NCBI GenBank assembly: GCA_963682025.1 | Contig: OY821520.1 | Coordinates: 179,680,626 to 179,744,625, forward strand | Length of the DNA: 64,000 bases | Direction: 5' to 3' | DNA from: Cordilura impudica | Lineage: Eukaryota > Arthropoda > Insecta > Diptera > Scathophagidae | Shown: positions 54,649 through 64,000 of the stretch, piece by piece | Layout of the letters: every line of letters starts with the position of its first letter | Numbering within the stretch: position 1 is the first letter of the stretch | Made by a program: the position numbers and the translations under genes | The notes under the pieces: generated by a model | Seen by the model: only the letters and a program-made list of their open reading frames with translations | The model's database searches: none | Told to the model about the DNA's origin: nothing

Positions 54649-56545
54649 CTTGATACATCACAGATGATTTGGAACTTTGCTGATCAACCGAACATTAAAT
54701 TTGATTATTTACTTGAGCTTGAATTCCAAATGGCATATCAAACAATTTTTAATCAACCACAATCAAAAAGATGTCCGATAGAAAAGGCTACTATTTGTGA
54801 TACAGAAGAACTATATGATATTTGTCAATCGGCCTTTCCTCTTCATGTTGTAAAGCCTGAAAAAAAAAAAAAAACGTTCAGTTAACATATTTTTAAAACA
54901 TGTTCGTGGTAAAATGGTTGATAACGATGATCATTTGTTCGATTGTCCAATACGCAAAGTTGACTTTAATATGGTTGATGTAGAATTAAGAGATGACGAG
55001 GCAGGTAATTTGGGGGAAAAGGATAGAGAAAACTTAAATTTTATACTCAATCGCTTTGAGTTGTTGTTTGATGAAGTTTTTACAGCGAAAACAAATGTCT
55101 ATCATGCTATAAACACAATAAATGAAGAACCGATATCTACTCGTTCATATAGATTATGACGACCACGTAAAGAACTACTTAAAAAAGATATACAAACTAT
55201 GATTCAAAAAGATGTTATAGAAGAAAGTGATACACCATGGGTTTCACCGGTTGTAATGATTCCCAAAAAGGATGGGAAAACTCGTGTATGTGTTGATTAT
55301 AGACGACTAAATGATATTACTATTCCTGATCGTTATCCGTTGCCAAGAATTGATGATTTGCTTCATGCAGCTAAGAAAACGAACTATATGTCAACTTTAG
55401 ACTTACAAAGTGGATACAGGCAAATTAATGTTAAGGATGAACATATGGATAAAACTGGATTTATAACACCTTTTGGAACATCGATTAAAAGAATGCCTTT
55501 TGGTCTTCGAAATGCTCCTGCAACGTTTCAACGAGCAATGGATCAATTTCGTAATGGTTTACCACAAATTCTAATTCTCATTTATCTTGATGATATTATT
55601 ATTTGTTCTAGCAGTTTGAAAGAACATCTGTCAGATATCGAATCTGTATTTAAACGTCTTTATGGGAAAGGATTTCGTGTTAATCGAAAAAAATGTAATT
55701 TTATATGTACGAAAATTAATTATTTAGGACATACTCTGTCGGCTGATGGTATTCATGTTGATATCAATAAAACTGAAGCTATACTTCAAATGAAGGAACC
55801 CCGAAATGTTAAACAGCTTTTAAGATTTCTTCAAACTTGTTCGTGGTATCGTCGTTTTATTCATAACTTTGCTCATGTAAGCAAGCCATTAAGTCATTTA
55901 ACAAAAAAAAAATGTTCCTTGGCAATGGAAGGGCGAACAACAAAATGCCTTTGAAAAATTCAAATTATTACTAGTGTCTCCACCAATTTTAAAGCAAGTT
56001 GATGAAAACATACCATTTTTATTAAAAACTGATGCTAGTGGTTATGCCATCGGAGCTGTTTTAGTCCAGGGGGAGGGTGATGAAGAACATCCAATTGAGT
56101 ATGCAAGCAGACTGTTAACTGATGCTGAACGTAATTACTCAACAATCGAACGAGAAGCTTTAGCAATTGTTTGGGCCGTGAATAAGTTTCGAGGTTATTT
56201 TGAAGGAACAAAACTTATTTTATTAACAGATCATAAACCTCTTAAATGGTTAATGAGTCTTAAATCACCATCTGGAAGATTAGCCAGGTGGGCTCTTCAA
56301 TTACAGTCTTATGATATTGAAATTAAATATGTTAAAGGAAAATTAAATAGTGTTGCGGATTCATTATCAAGACCAATCTTGTCATGCGATATTAATTTGT
56401 TTGAAATAGATTTTCCATCCAAGTCTGAAGAAGAGTTAAGAACGGAGCAAATGAAAGATTCTGAACTGGCAAAAATTATAAATTCTCTAGAGTTGTCTGT
56501 TCCTGAGAATGAAGGACTTGCTTTAAAATTCACTCAATTTGGGTA
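54649..56545 (+). pseudogene. Ty3/Gypsy pol (RT and RNase H), disabled and 3' truncated
   Basis: This continues the frame broken by the mariner element. It has a protease-RT linker to 54885, then a shift in an A14-type run at 54860-54873. An in-frame TGA lies at 55157. RT runs 55199-55900 (TPWVSPVVMIPKKDGKTRVC, LDLQSGYRQINVKDEHMDKT, ILIYLDDIIICSSS with the catalytic YLDD). Another shift occurs in an A9 run near 55905. RNase H then follows (LLKTDASGYAIGAVLVQGEG, ERNYSTIEREALAIVWAV, LLTDHKPLKWLMSL, NSVADSLSRP). The frame ends at about 56545 before any integrase, where Polinton-type repeat sequence begins. Most breaks fall in A runs. Confidence 0.87.
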
Positions 56546-56599
56546 TATATTTGGGTATATATTATTTTTAAAAAAATGTTTAATTTATTAATGTTTAAT

Positions 56600-57190
56600 T
56601 TTAAAAAATTTTTTTTTTTAATACTTTTATACTTTGAGCTAATTTTGATTAAATATACAAAATTAGGAAAGTGAAACAAAAATTCTTACAATTATTAGTC
56701 CAAAGTATCATAATTTTTCTTAATGAATACTCATATACAAAGTATACAAATACATAATCTTTCTTAAATGGTTTTTAGCAAGCTTAGGAACACCAAACAT
56801 TTTATATTTATTCTAATTTTAAATAATATAATTAAATTTATTAAAATTTTAACATGTTTCTATAACAATTTATTGAAATATTGAAAACTTACTGTATTCT
56901 TATAGACTTTTTTTCATATTAACAAAATTCATAGGAAGTTCTTTTGTATAGTTTTTCTTTACACATATGAAAATAAATCCATTTAGTTGCGGTTGTTTCG
57001 ATCATTTTTATACAAAAAAAATCTTACCTTTGGTTATTTATGATATATTTTTTATAAGAATTAATAAAATATTTTGTTTACAAAATGAATTTTTGTAGGA
57101 AATCATTTACATTTCCAAAATTATTGAAACAATACAGAAATATTTGAGTAAAAAATACTACTTATGTAAATGATTTTTTAGAATCATTTT
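56600..57190 (+). repeat. Polinton-derived repeat, partial direct copy
   Basis: Phrases shared with 10080-10610 include tatacaaagtatacaaat, aatctttcttaaatggtt and aaataaatccatttagttgc. The final part (57020-57190) also matches 60495-60680, so a ~185-bp segment is present on both sides of the Helitron-like and Jockey elements. No gene is present. Confidence 0.65.
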
Positions 57191-57538
57191 TTTTAAATTT
57201 CATTTCTTTATTTGCAATCTATCTCAATCTAAAAATCAAATTTGATAATTAAATTATTAAATTATTAAAGTTATGCGTGGATAATCAACTTTACTTTTAC
57301 TGTACGTTAACTTATCTTGGCATATTTTGGCATTACTGTACGTTAACTTCTCTTGGCAAATTCGTTGGGTTTGAGGAAAGTTATGCGTGGACAATCAACT
57401 TTACTTTTACTGTACGTTAACTTCTCTTGGCATATTTTGGCATTACTGTACGTTAACTTCTCATGACAAATTTTGGTATTATATTATTAAAATTAATATA
57501 ATATAATATAATGCTGCGGAGCAGCAGGGGTCCTCTAG
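57191..57538 (+). mobile_element. short Helitron-like element (3' end visible)
   Basis: The 3' end has a 6-bp stem hairpin TGCTGC-GGA-GCAGCA (57512-57526), then 8 bases, then CTAG followed by T. This hairpin-plus-CTRR-T arrangement is the known 3' terminus of Helitrons. The interior has ~110-bp tandem repeats, as in the DINE-1-type non-autonomous Helitrons of flies. The 5' end was not fixed and the start given is approximate. No Rep/helicase gene is present. Confidence 0.6.
57267..57470. repeat. ~110-bp tandem repeats within the Helitron-like element
   Basis: The phrase aaagttatgcgtgg.aatcaa occurs at 57267 and 57377. Each unit contains two sub-copies of actgtacgttaactt.tcttggca, giving four sub-copies in total. 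Confidence 0.8.
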
Positions 57539-57544
57539 TATATT

Positions 57545-60470
57545 TAAAATATAATTTGATTAGCCTCTAAAAGGCAAATCTAAAATATGTACACGTTTCA
57601 ATCTTCTCGTTTCATTAGCGTCATCTAATAGTGACACAGCCAGTGGATTTGTGTGGTTGCTTAATCTTTGAAGATAGTTTTCGCTAGACCTACGTATTTC
57701 TTCATGGACCGACAAAATATCCAGATCATTTTGAATTATTTTGTTAGCCACAAACCAAAAAGCTTTAGTGATTAGTCTTAACGTTTTAGACTGGTATTTT
57801 TCTATTATATCAATATTTGATTTACTTGATGTACCCCACAGTTGAATGCCATAAGACCAAACCGGCTTTAAGATAGGTTTATATATTCTTAGCTTATTGT
57901 CCAAGTTGCAGTTTTGGTCCCAGGGGTCAGTTTAGTTTGCGAGTTTTTAAATTAAGTTGTTGGCTCTTAGCCTGTATGTGTGGTTTCGACGTAAGTCTCC
58001 TATCCAATGTCATTCCAAGATATTTAACTTTATTTTCTTTTTGGATTTCTTCTCCGTTTATATACACCGAGGAACAATCTTTTTTTCTTAAAGTGAATGT
58101 GATGTGGCAGGACTTATTAGAATTTACCTTTATATTCTACTTTTTAAACCATTTTTCTAGAAGCTAGATCTCTTCCTGTACAATTCTAAATGCTTGCGTT
58201 GGACATTGGCTTGTTCCGACAATTGCTGTGTCGTCCGCATATGTAGTCAGTGTGACATTGTTGGTGAGTGGCATATCTGCTGTAAAGATGGTATATAATA
58301 TAGGTCCAAATACGCTAACTTGCGGAATACCAGCTTTGATTTCCAATACATCCGATCTTTCGTCATTAACTTTTACAAAAAATTGTCTTTGAGAGAGATA
58401 GCTTTTAAAGAATAAATAAAATGGAGCCGGTAAAACCTTTTTGAAAAGTAAACCATGGTGCCATACTCTGTCGAATGCTTGTTGAATATCTAGAAAAATG
58501 GCTGAACAAAAGCGTTTATTCTCCAAAGAATCAACTATTACATTTATGATTCTATGGCATTGTTCTGGCGTTCCATGATGTTTTCTTTCTCTAACACTGG
58601 TAACAATCTTCGTAGAAATATTTTTTCAAATATTTTAGAAAATATTGAAAGCAAACTTATTGGCCTATGCGAAGACAGCAAATTTTCAGGTTTGTCTGGT
58701 TTTGAAATCATAATAATTTCGGCGCATTTCCATTGTGATGGAAAGTAATATTGAATTGTATATTACTGTTAGAAATATACTTTTTCGAGTCAGGTTATTA
58801 ACAACAATACCATTAATTTGGTCATATCCAGGAGATTTCTTCTTACTTAATAATTTTATTTCAGTTTGCACTTCATTACGAGTATTATGCTTGACTGGCC
58901 TCTTCAAATATTTGGTGGATTTCCATAACAGATGTTCACCATATTTGGAATGATTGATTGTTTCAATAAAATTTGCGGTTGCTTTGTTTTTATATTCATA
59001 GAGTAAATTTTGAGTTCCTTACAAGCCTTATTAAATAATCGCTTATCAGTAGGATTTCTATTAAGCTGCCAGTTGCTTCTTAGCCTCCGTTTTTCTGCTA
59101 TGAAATCTCATATTTCTGTCGATGTTTGAAAGTTACATTTTTGAATCACTATGAGTTTGGTAAAGTTTTCTACAGCATCGTCAAGCTCGTCTCCGTCCTT
59201 CAATTGTAAATTCAAATTTATATTTTGACCGAGATAGTGTTGAAATAATTGAATATCAGTATAAGGTGAAAAAACTGTTGTCGTTTTGTTTAATAACAAA
59301 AGAGTTGAATAATTAATGAGTATTGGAGTATGATCAGAGCTTAAGTCAATCATATCTCTTACTTCCAAGCGATGATTTGGAATTCCTGCATATATTGCAA
59401 GATCCAACAAGTCTGGAATTTTGGTGGGATCAGATGGCCAATAAGTTGGTGTTCCTGTGGAAAGCACCGATTAGTTCTTTCTGCTTATGCATTTATGTAG
59501 CTCTCTTCCTTTTGGATTTACCAGTCTAGAGCCCCACCATGGATGCTTGGCATTATATGAATTAAATGAATTAAAAAATGAATTAAAAAACTCTTCATAT
59601 TCTTTACAGCATATGATATAATTATGTCACCATCGTTTGATTTTAATTTAATATTAGTTGCCTGTAGAAAAACCTTTTTGACGTCATGCATTATTTCATA
59701 TTTGATAGTTGTTTTTATTAAAATACAGGAACCTGCGTGAGCACGGTTGTCCGGATGGTTGGTATTAATTAAATCATAACCCTTAATATAGAAATAAGAT
59801 CTACTGGTAAAGTGAGTTTCTGATACTAACAGTATTACAACTCGGTAAGCTCTCTCTTGTTTCAACTGATATGTATGGAATTTTATTTTCTTTTCATCAA
59901 GATATTTAACCATAGCCCTGTAAGCAATAATTGAATTTACCATTAATCTTACTTGACCATCTTTTAGGGACTTGTATGAGAATTCATTGGTCTTGATTAC
60001 ATTCAAAAATTTTTAGCCATAGTCTTAATGTCAGTTACATCGGGTATGAACATTGGAGGAGGTTTAGTTTCAATATTTTCATTATTTTCATCGTTGTTGT
60101 TTTTTTTGTACATCATCGGTGTTACTTTGCAGCATATCAAACATATTAGTACTAGAGCTTGGGCCATTATGTGTTATTGTACGTTTGCGAAGTTGAATAT
60201 TTAGTGGTTTTGTAATACGTCGTTTTGTTGTATTTAATATTTGCCAGTGTTCAGTGTCACTAGAATCAGAATCGTCGCCACTATCCATACTGCAGGCTTG
60301 CAGTGGATTAGTGGGTAAGCTATTTTGTTGTTGTTTTTTTTTTTATTGTTTCTTTTAGTTAGCAAAACAAGTGGATTAATTTGTTGAACAATGCTTTTTT
60401 GTTTTTTTTTTATAAAGCAACGGGATTGCAATATTTGTTAAATACAGTAACGTCTTCACGGTCAAAGAGA
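57545..60470 (-). pseudogene. Jockey-clade non-LTR retrotransposon, nearly full span but frameshifted
   Basis: Minus-strand order: endonuclease pieces at 60006-59518 (RAYRVVILLVSETHFTSRSY) and 59467-59108 (PTYWPSDPTKIPDLLDLAIY, DLSSDHTPILI); linker and RT fingers at 58907-58686 (IKLLSKKKSPGYDQINGIVV); RT palm at 58526-58164 (AIFLDIQQAFDRVWHHGLLF, AGIPQVSVFGPILYTIFTAD, TTYADDTAIV); and the Jockey-type C terminus at 57904-57560 (YKPILKPVWSYGIQLWGTSS, HTNPLAVSLLDD, RRLKRVHILDLP). Catalytic YADD and FLDI are intact, but the frame is broken in at least four places. The 3' end abuts the Helitron-like end. The 5' end is near 60470, where the Polinton-derived repeat resumes. Confidence 0.87.
60088..60288 (-). 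pseudogene. ORF1 start of the Jockey-type element
   Basis: The 66-residue frame begins at ATG 60288 (MDSGDDSDSSDTEHWQILNT) and is polar with basic patches (TKRRITKPLNIQLRKRTI). It lies directly upstream of the endonuclease on the same strand, where ORF1 is expected. The zinc-knuckle part is absent, so ORF1 is truncated and merges with ORF2 through a deletion. Confidence 0.6.
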
Positions 60471-60929
60471 GAAAAAAAATTAAAAACCGAATTTTTAATA
60501 CAAAAAAATCTTACCTTTGGTTATTTATGATATTTTTTATAAGAATTAATAAAATATTTTGTTTACAAAATGAATTTTTGCATGAAATCATTTACATTTC
60601 CAAACATTGTTGAAACAAAGCATAAATATTTGAGTAAAAAATACTACTTATGTAATTGATTTTTAAGAATCATTTGAGAAAATATTCGTTTTGCCGATGG
60701 CAAAATACAATTTTTACAATATTATAAAAATATTGTTTTATTTTTTAATTTACATTGTAAATATTTGTTTGTTTGAAAACATCAATGAAAAACAATCACA
60801 AACAGTATATATATATTTGATCTAAATACATTGAATCGTAAAAAATGCATTTTCAAACAAATATTTTCTAAAATCTTTAATCGTAAGTCTATTGATTACA
60901 CATTTTTCTTTATACCTTTTATTTTCTTA

Positions 60930-61180
60930 ACTTTTATTTTTAATTTCAGTTTTTTAATTTTCAATTTTTATTTTTTAATTTTTAGTTTTTTAATTTTTGA
61001 TTTTCAATTTTTAGTTTTTAGTTTAATTTTAGTTTTTGATTTTCAATTTTTAATTTTAGTTTTTGATTTTCAATTTTTAATTTTTAGTTTTCTAATTTTA
61101 GTTTTTGATTTTCAATTTTTAATTTTTAGTTTTTTAGTTTTTAATTTTCAATTTTTAATTTTAGTTTTTTAATTGCTATA
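60930..61180. repeat. T-rich array inside the Polinton-derived repeat
   Basis: These are attttcaatttttaattttag-type units at the same relative position as the 10670-10960 array. The 113-codon open frame across it (Phe, Leu, Ile and Asn only) is a composition artefact. Confidence 0.75.
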
Positions 61181-61398
61181 ATTGACTTTTAAAATTTAAT
61201 TTTTGTTTTTAGAATTTATTAAATGTATTTTCTAAATTTTTTCCAATAACTCTATTTAAAAGTGAAGAAATAATCATTGGTAGAATTCCTCCTTCTTGAA
61301 TAAAAAAATATTCACTGAATTAATTAAAATTACTAAAATTTGAACGTGTTTCTCTAATGAGTTAATAAAATATTGAAAACTTACTCTATCACCATTAG

Positions 61399-62150
61399 GT
61401 TATAAATTGGAAGTATACTTCCAATATCTATCTACAATACACAACCATCACAATGATTTACCATTTTGTGTAGAAAAAAATTTAAAGCATGAAATAGATA
61501 AAATTAATAACAGACTTGAATGATAAAATAAAGGGTACGCTCGTAAATGCAGTAAATTTGTGCATCATTGCGGCAGTTATGCCAAGTTTTGTTGCTGATA
61601 CGTGATCAGTTGTTGCAGATGCTTTGTTACTGCGCAACAATTACGCAGAGTTTGCTTTTTAGAACGTTTTGCAAAAGATAAAAAACATGTTCAATTACAA
61701 TAACATTAACAAATATTATTGAAAATCTTAATTCTAAAAATGACAACTTTTTGTTAACTTATAATAAAAACAGAATTAAAAGAATGATGAAAAATCAATA
61801 AAAACGAAAAAGGGGATTCCTAAAATAAAAAATTACTTTGAAATAATAAAACGATATTATTTAAATTTGTACTAACAATTTTTATAGAATGCACTACTTC
61901 TGCACCAATGTTTATTTTTTAAGCTTCGCGCTCTATTGCATCAGTAATTAAAATGATGCCATAGTTGCAAAAATTTGCGGCAGCACTGTCAATTGTTTGC
62001 ATAAAAAACTTTTGACGTAAATCAGTGCTGCCAAGTGATGCTTTTTGAACGTTTTACTTTTATTATGCTGCAGTGATGCATAACTACTGCATTTACGAAC
62101 GTACCCAAACTATGTGATATACTGCAAAAATCTTAAACAATTTTAACAAA
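61399..62150 (+). pseudogene. Polinton DNA polymerase B fragment, split by a MITE
   Basis: Before the MITE it reads GYKLEV then YLSTIHNHHNDLPFCVEKNL. After the MITE it reads NYVIYCKNLKQF. The same stretch is continuous at 11641-11845. Frame breaks and stops are present in addition to the insertion, so it is non-functional. It precedes the motif C fragment at 62469. Confidence 0.65.
61533..62106. mobile_element. 574-bp MITE, Harbinger-like ends
   Basis: The left end reads GGGTACGCTCGTAAATGCAG. The right end in reverse complement reads GGGTACGTTCGTAAATGCAG. AAA borders both sides (61530-61532 and 62107-62109). The matching place in the 11.8-kb copy (tgataaaacaaactatgtga) has no insertion, which fixes the borders and the 3-bp duplication. 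Ends starting GGG with 3-bp duplications fit PIF/Harbinger elements. There is no gene inside. Confidence 0.85.
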
Positions 62151-62374
62151 ATTTTTCTATCCAGATTGTAAAATTTTCCTACAAAATATCTACAAAATTA
62201 ATTAAATTTACTAAAATTTAAACATAATAATAATTTAATGAACTGAATTTTAAACAAAGAACACAATTATGAAAAATTTTTTATTTTCATTTTTATAACA
62301 TATGTAATAGTTTAATAGTTTAAGTTAAAGTTCTTCATATAAATTTCATCAATTTGCATAGTTTGTTGAAAAAT

Positions 62375-62585
62375 TCATGATTAAAATTGAATTGTGTAGA
62401 GTGCGAATTGAGTATAATAAACCTATTTATATTGTTTTTTTCAGTTTTAGAGAAATAAAAAAGGGAAAATGTATGATTTTCATTATGATTACATGAAACC
62501 TAAATATCCAACCAACGTTAATATAAATTATATGGATACTGATTCCTTTATTTATAATATTAAAACAATTGATCGTATTCAATAA
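62375..62585 (+). pseudogene. Polinton DNA polymerase B fragment with motif C
   Basis: From about 62398 the + strand reads VRIEYNKPIYIVFFSF. After a one-base shift a frame from ATG 62469 reads MYDFHYDYMKPKYP, then INYMDTDSFIYNIKT. The YMDTDS segment is the B-family polymerase motif C with both metal-binding aspartates intact. MYDFHYDYM followed by DTDSF.Y.I is a wording typical of Polinton/Maverick polymerases. The frame ends at 62583. The remaining polymerase domains are missing, so it is a remnant. Confidence 0.8.
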
Positions 62586-62935
62586 GAAAAATATTTCAAA
62601 TGCTTACTGCTATATCTTAAATTCATCAAAGCATGATAAATTATTAAAAAATTGTACATTAAGAAAATTTTAAATACTAATAATATGAAATTTTTCTATA
62701 AAAATCATAGTTCTTCTTACATCAAAAGCGTTGAAAAACTTATCAGAATTACTTAAAGTTTCTTAAAATCTTGAAATAATTAGTTCATTTATAATTAATA
62801 TCTAGTTATTATGAAAAAAAGTTTCGTTTTTACAAAAAGAAACTTTTAAAATTTACTAAGGAAAGGTAAATTTTTAAGAAAATTCACTAAGGAAAGGTAA
62901 ATTTTTAAGAAAATTTACTAAGGAAAGGTAAATTT

Positions 62936-64000
62936 TAATATTGTAAAAATCGTATTTTGCCGTCGGCAAAACGATTATTTTCTCAAATGATTCTAAAAAA
63001 TCAATAACATAAGTAGTATTTTTTAATCAAATAATTCTGTTTTGTTTCAACAATTTTGAAAATGTAAATGATTTCCTACAAAAATTAATTTGTAAACAAA
63101 ATATTTTATTAATTATAAAAATGTCATAAATAACAAAATGTCGAAATAACCGCAACTAAATGCATTTATTTTCATATGTGTAAAGAAAAACTACACAAAA
63201 GAACATCATAATATGAAAAATTAAAAAACTTAAAATTGAAAAACTAAAACTAAAATTAAAAAACTAAAAATTAAAAACTAAAAACTAAAAACTTAAATTA
63301 AAAAACTAAAACTTAAATTAAAAATTGAAAACCTAAAAACCTAAAAAAGTTGAAAAGCAAATATAAAAAACTAAAAACTAAAAATTTAAAAATCAAAAAT
63401 TAAAAAACTAAATATCGAAAAATTTAAAAAACTAAACTAAAAATTGAAAATTGAAAATCGAAAATTAAAAATATAAAAACTAAAAATATAAAAGAAGCAT
63501 AGAAACGTAACTTCATGTTAGTGCGCTCTTTAAAATTTTTTCTTTGAATTAGTTGTACCTTTAATAAAATTAAATAATTTTATAAACAATTCTAGTTATT
63601 ACAGAATGAAATATCTAAAATATTAATGAAAAACAACTATAGGAACTAACTGAAAGACACTTGAATATTCAAAGTTAATAAAAAAAGAATGAAATATCTA
63701 AAATATTAATGAAAAACAACTATAGGAACTAACTGCATGACACCTATCTATAATAAATTAAACTAAAAATTAAAAACTGAAAAATTAAAAAACTGAAATT
63801 AAAAAACTAAAAACTTGAAAACCTGAAAACTAAAAACTTAAATTAAAAAATTGCAAAGCAAATATAAAAAAATTGTTTGAAAATCGTTAATATTTGAAAA
63901 AAAAAAAATAAAGATTTGGTTTGATGTAATAACAAATTTAGTAAATAAATATTAAAGTCTGAAAAGTGATATTTAAATTATGATACTAACGAAAAATTGT
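62936..64000 (-). repeat. Polinton-derived repeat, inverted copy running off the window
   Basis: Read in reverse it follows 9440-10560 and also 60480-60735: caaaaNaaatttaNtaaata, the T-rich arrays, cagcgcactaacatgaagtt-like text, atttagttgcggttatttcg and ttgccgacggcaaaatacga. It therefore forms an inverted repeat with 60480-60735. The last base of the window still lies in it. Confidence 0.65.
63605..63745. repeat. ~80-bp tandem duplication
   Basis: The phrase gaatgaaatatctaaaatat followed by taatgaaaaacaactatagg occurs at 63605 and at about 63687. The copies end gaaagacac and gcatgacac. Confidence 0.8.

Larger units (their letters stand above)
60480..62935 (+). mobile_element. Polinton-derived repeat, direct copy with polymerase motif C
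   Basis: It follows the same order as 10480-12360: accgaatttttaatacaaaa, the T-rich array, ctatttaaaaNtgaagaaat, attaggNtataaattggaag, the polymerase fragment, tatctacaaaattaattaaa and aattgatcgtattcaataag. It lacks the 390-bp insertion present at 11160-11545, has its own 574-bp MITE at 61533-62106, and keeps a ~225-bp block with polymerase motif C that the other copy lost. At about 62936 the sequence turns into an inverted copy. Confidence 0.65.

Noticed and set aside
60831..61172. 113-codon open frame on the + strand
   Set aside because: It is made almost only of Phe, Leu, Ile, Asn, Val, Asp and Ser from a T-rich array that also occurs in two other repeat copies. This is a composition artefact.
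1..64000. tRNA or rRNA genes
   Set aside because: No cloverleaf with A and B box sequences and no conserved rRNA stretch was noticed on either strand. A tool scan would be needed to exclude degenerate copies.

Overview
The window reads as fly nuclear DNA: AT-rich, introns with GT-AG borders, AATAAA polyadenylation signals and no bacterial signals. It carries one clear host gene, the transcription elongation/histone chaperone factor Spt6, on the + strand. The protein is insect-like, and the repeats (mariner relatives with DD41D spacing, mini-me-like GTCY repeats, Jockey- and LOA-type non-LTR elements, CsRn1-type and other Ty3/Gypsy elements, Polinton polymerase fragments) suggest a TE-rich higher fly (Brachycera, possibly calyptrate). 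That taxonomic guess is inference.

Layout. 1-7.3 kb: a frameshifted mariner-family transposase, then a region bounded by hAT-like inverted ends that holds a hAT fragment and mini-me-like repeats. 7.5-12.6 kb: a degenerate element with ~270-bp terminal inverted repeats, low-complexity arrays, a Polinton DNA polymerase B fragment, a MITE and a small insertion with a hammerhead-like core. 12.6-17.3 kb: a non-LTR retrotransposon corpse split by an apparently intact hAT transposon (8-bp target duplication, 494-aa transposase) and by a MITE. 17.6-21.3 kb: a Tc1 corpse and a Ty3/Gypsy corpse. 21.67-22.27 kb: three small Spt6 exons. 22.27-34.60 kb: one ~12.3-kb Spt6 intron filled with a foldback element, a MITE, a Gypsy fragment, a LOA-like non-LTR element and a Harbinger fragment. 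34.60-39.27 kb: the large last Spt6 exon.

39.3-64 kb: no large host gene. There is an RNase H fragment, an insect retroviral env fragment, a minus-strand CsRn1-like Gypsy corpse, and a 3.6-kb hAT-like element with an 8-bp target duplication that encloses a mini-me-like repeat and a non-LTR 3' end, itself split by an intact DD41D mariner-type transposon. A + strand Gypsy element follows (LTR, tRNA-Lys-type primer site, gag, pol) with a deletion-derivative mariner inserted in pol. The window ends with a Helitron-like end, a Jockey element, and further direct and inverted copies of the Polinton-derived repeat, one of which keeps polymerase motif C.

The genes do not form a pathway. The window is one conserved housekeeping gene embedded in nested mobile elements. 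The two most complete mobile genes are the hAT transposase at 13482-14966 and the DD41D transposase at 47879-48964. Exon 1 of Spt6 was not found and probably lies upstream of the window. All repeat relationships were aligned by eye.
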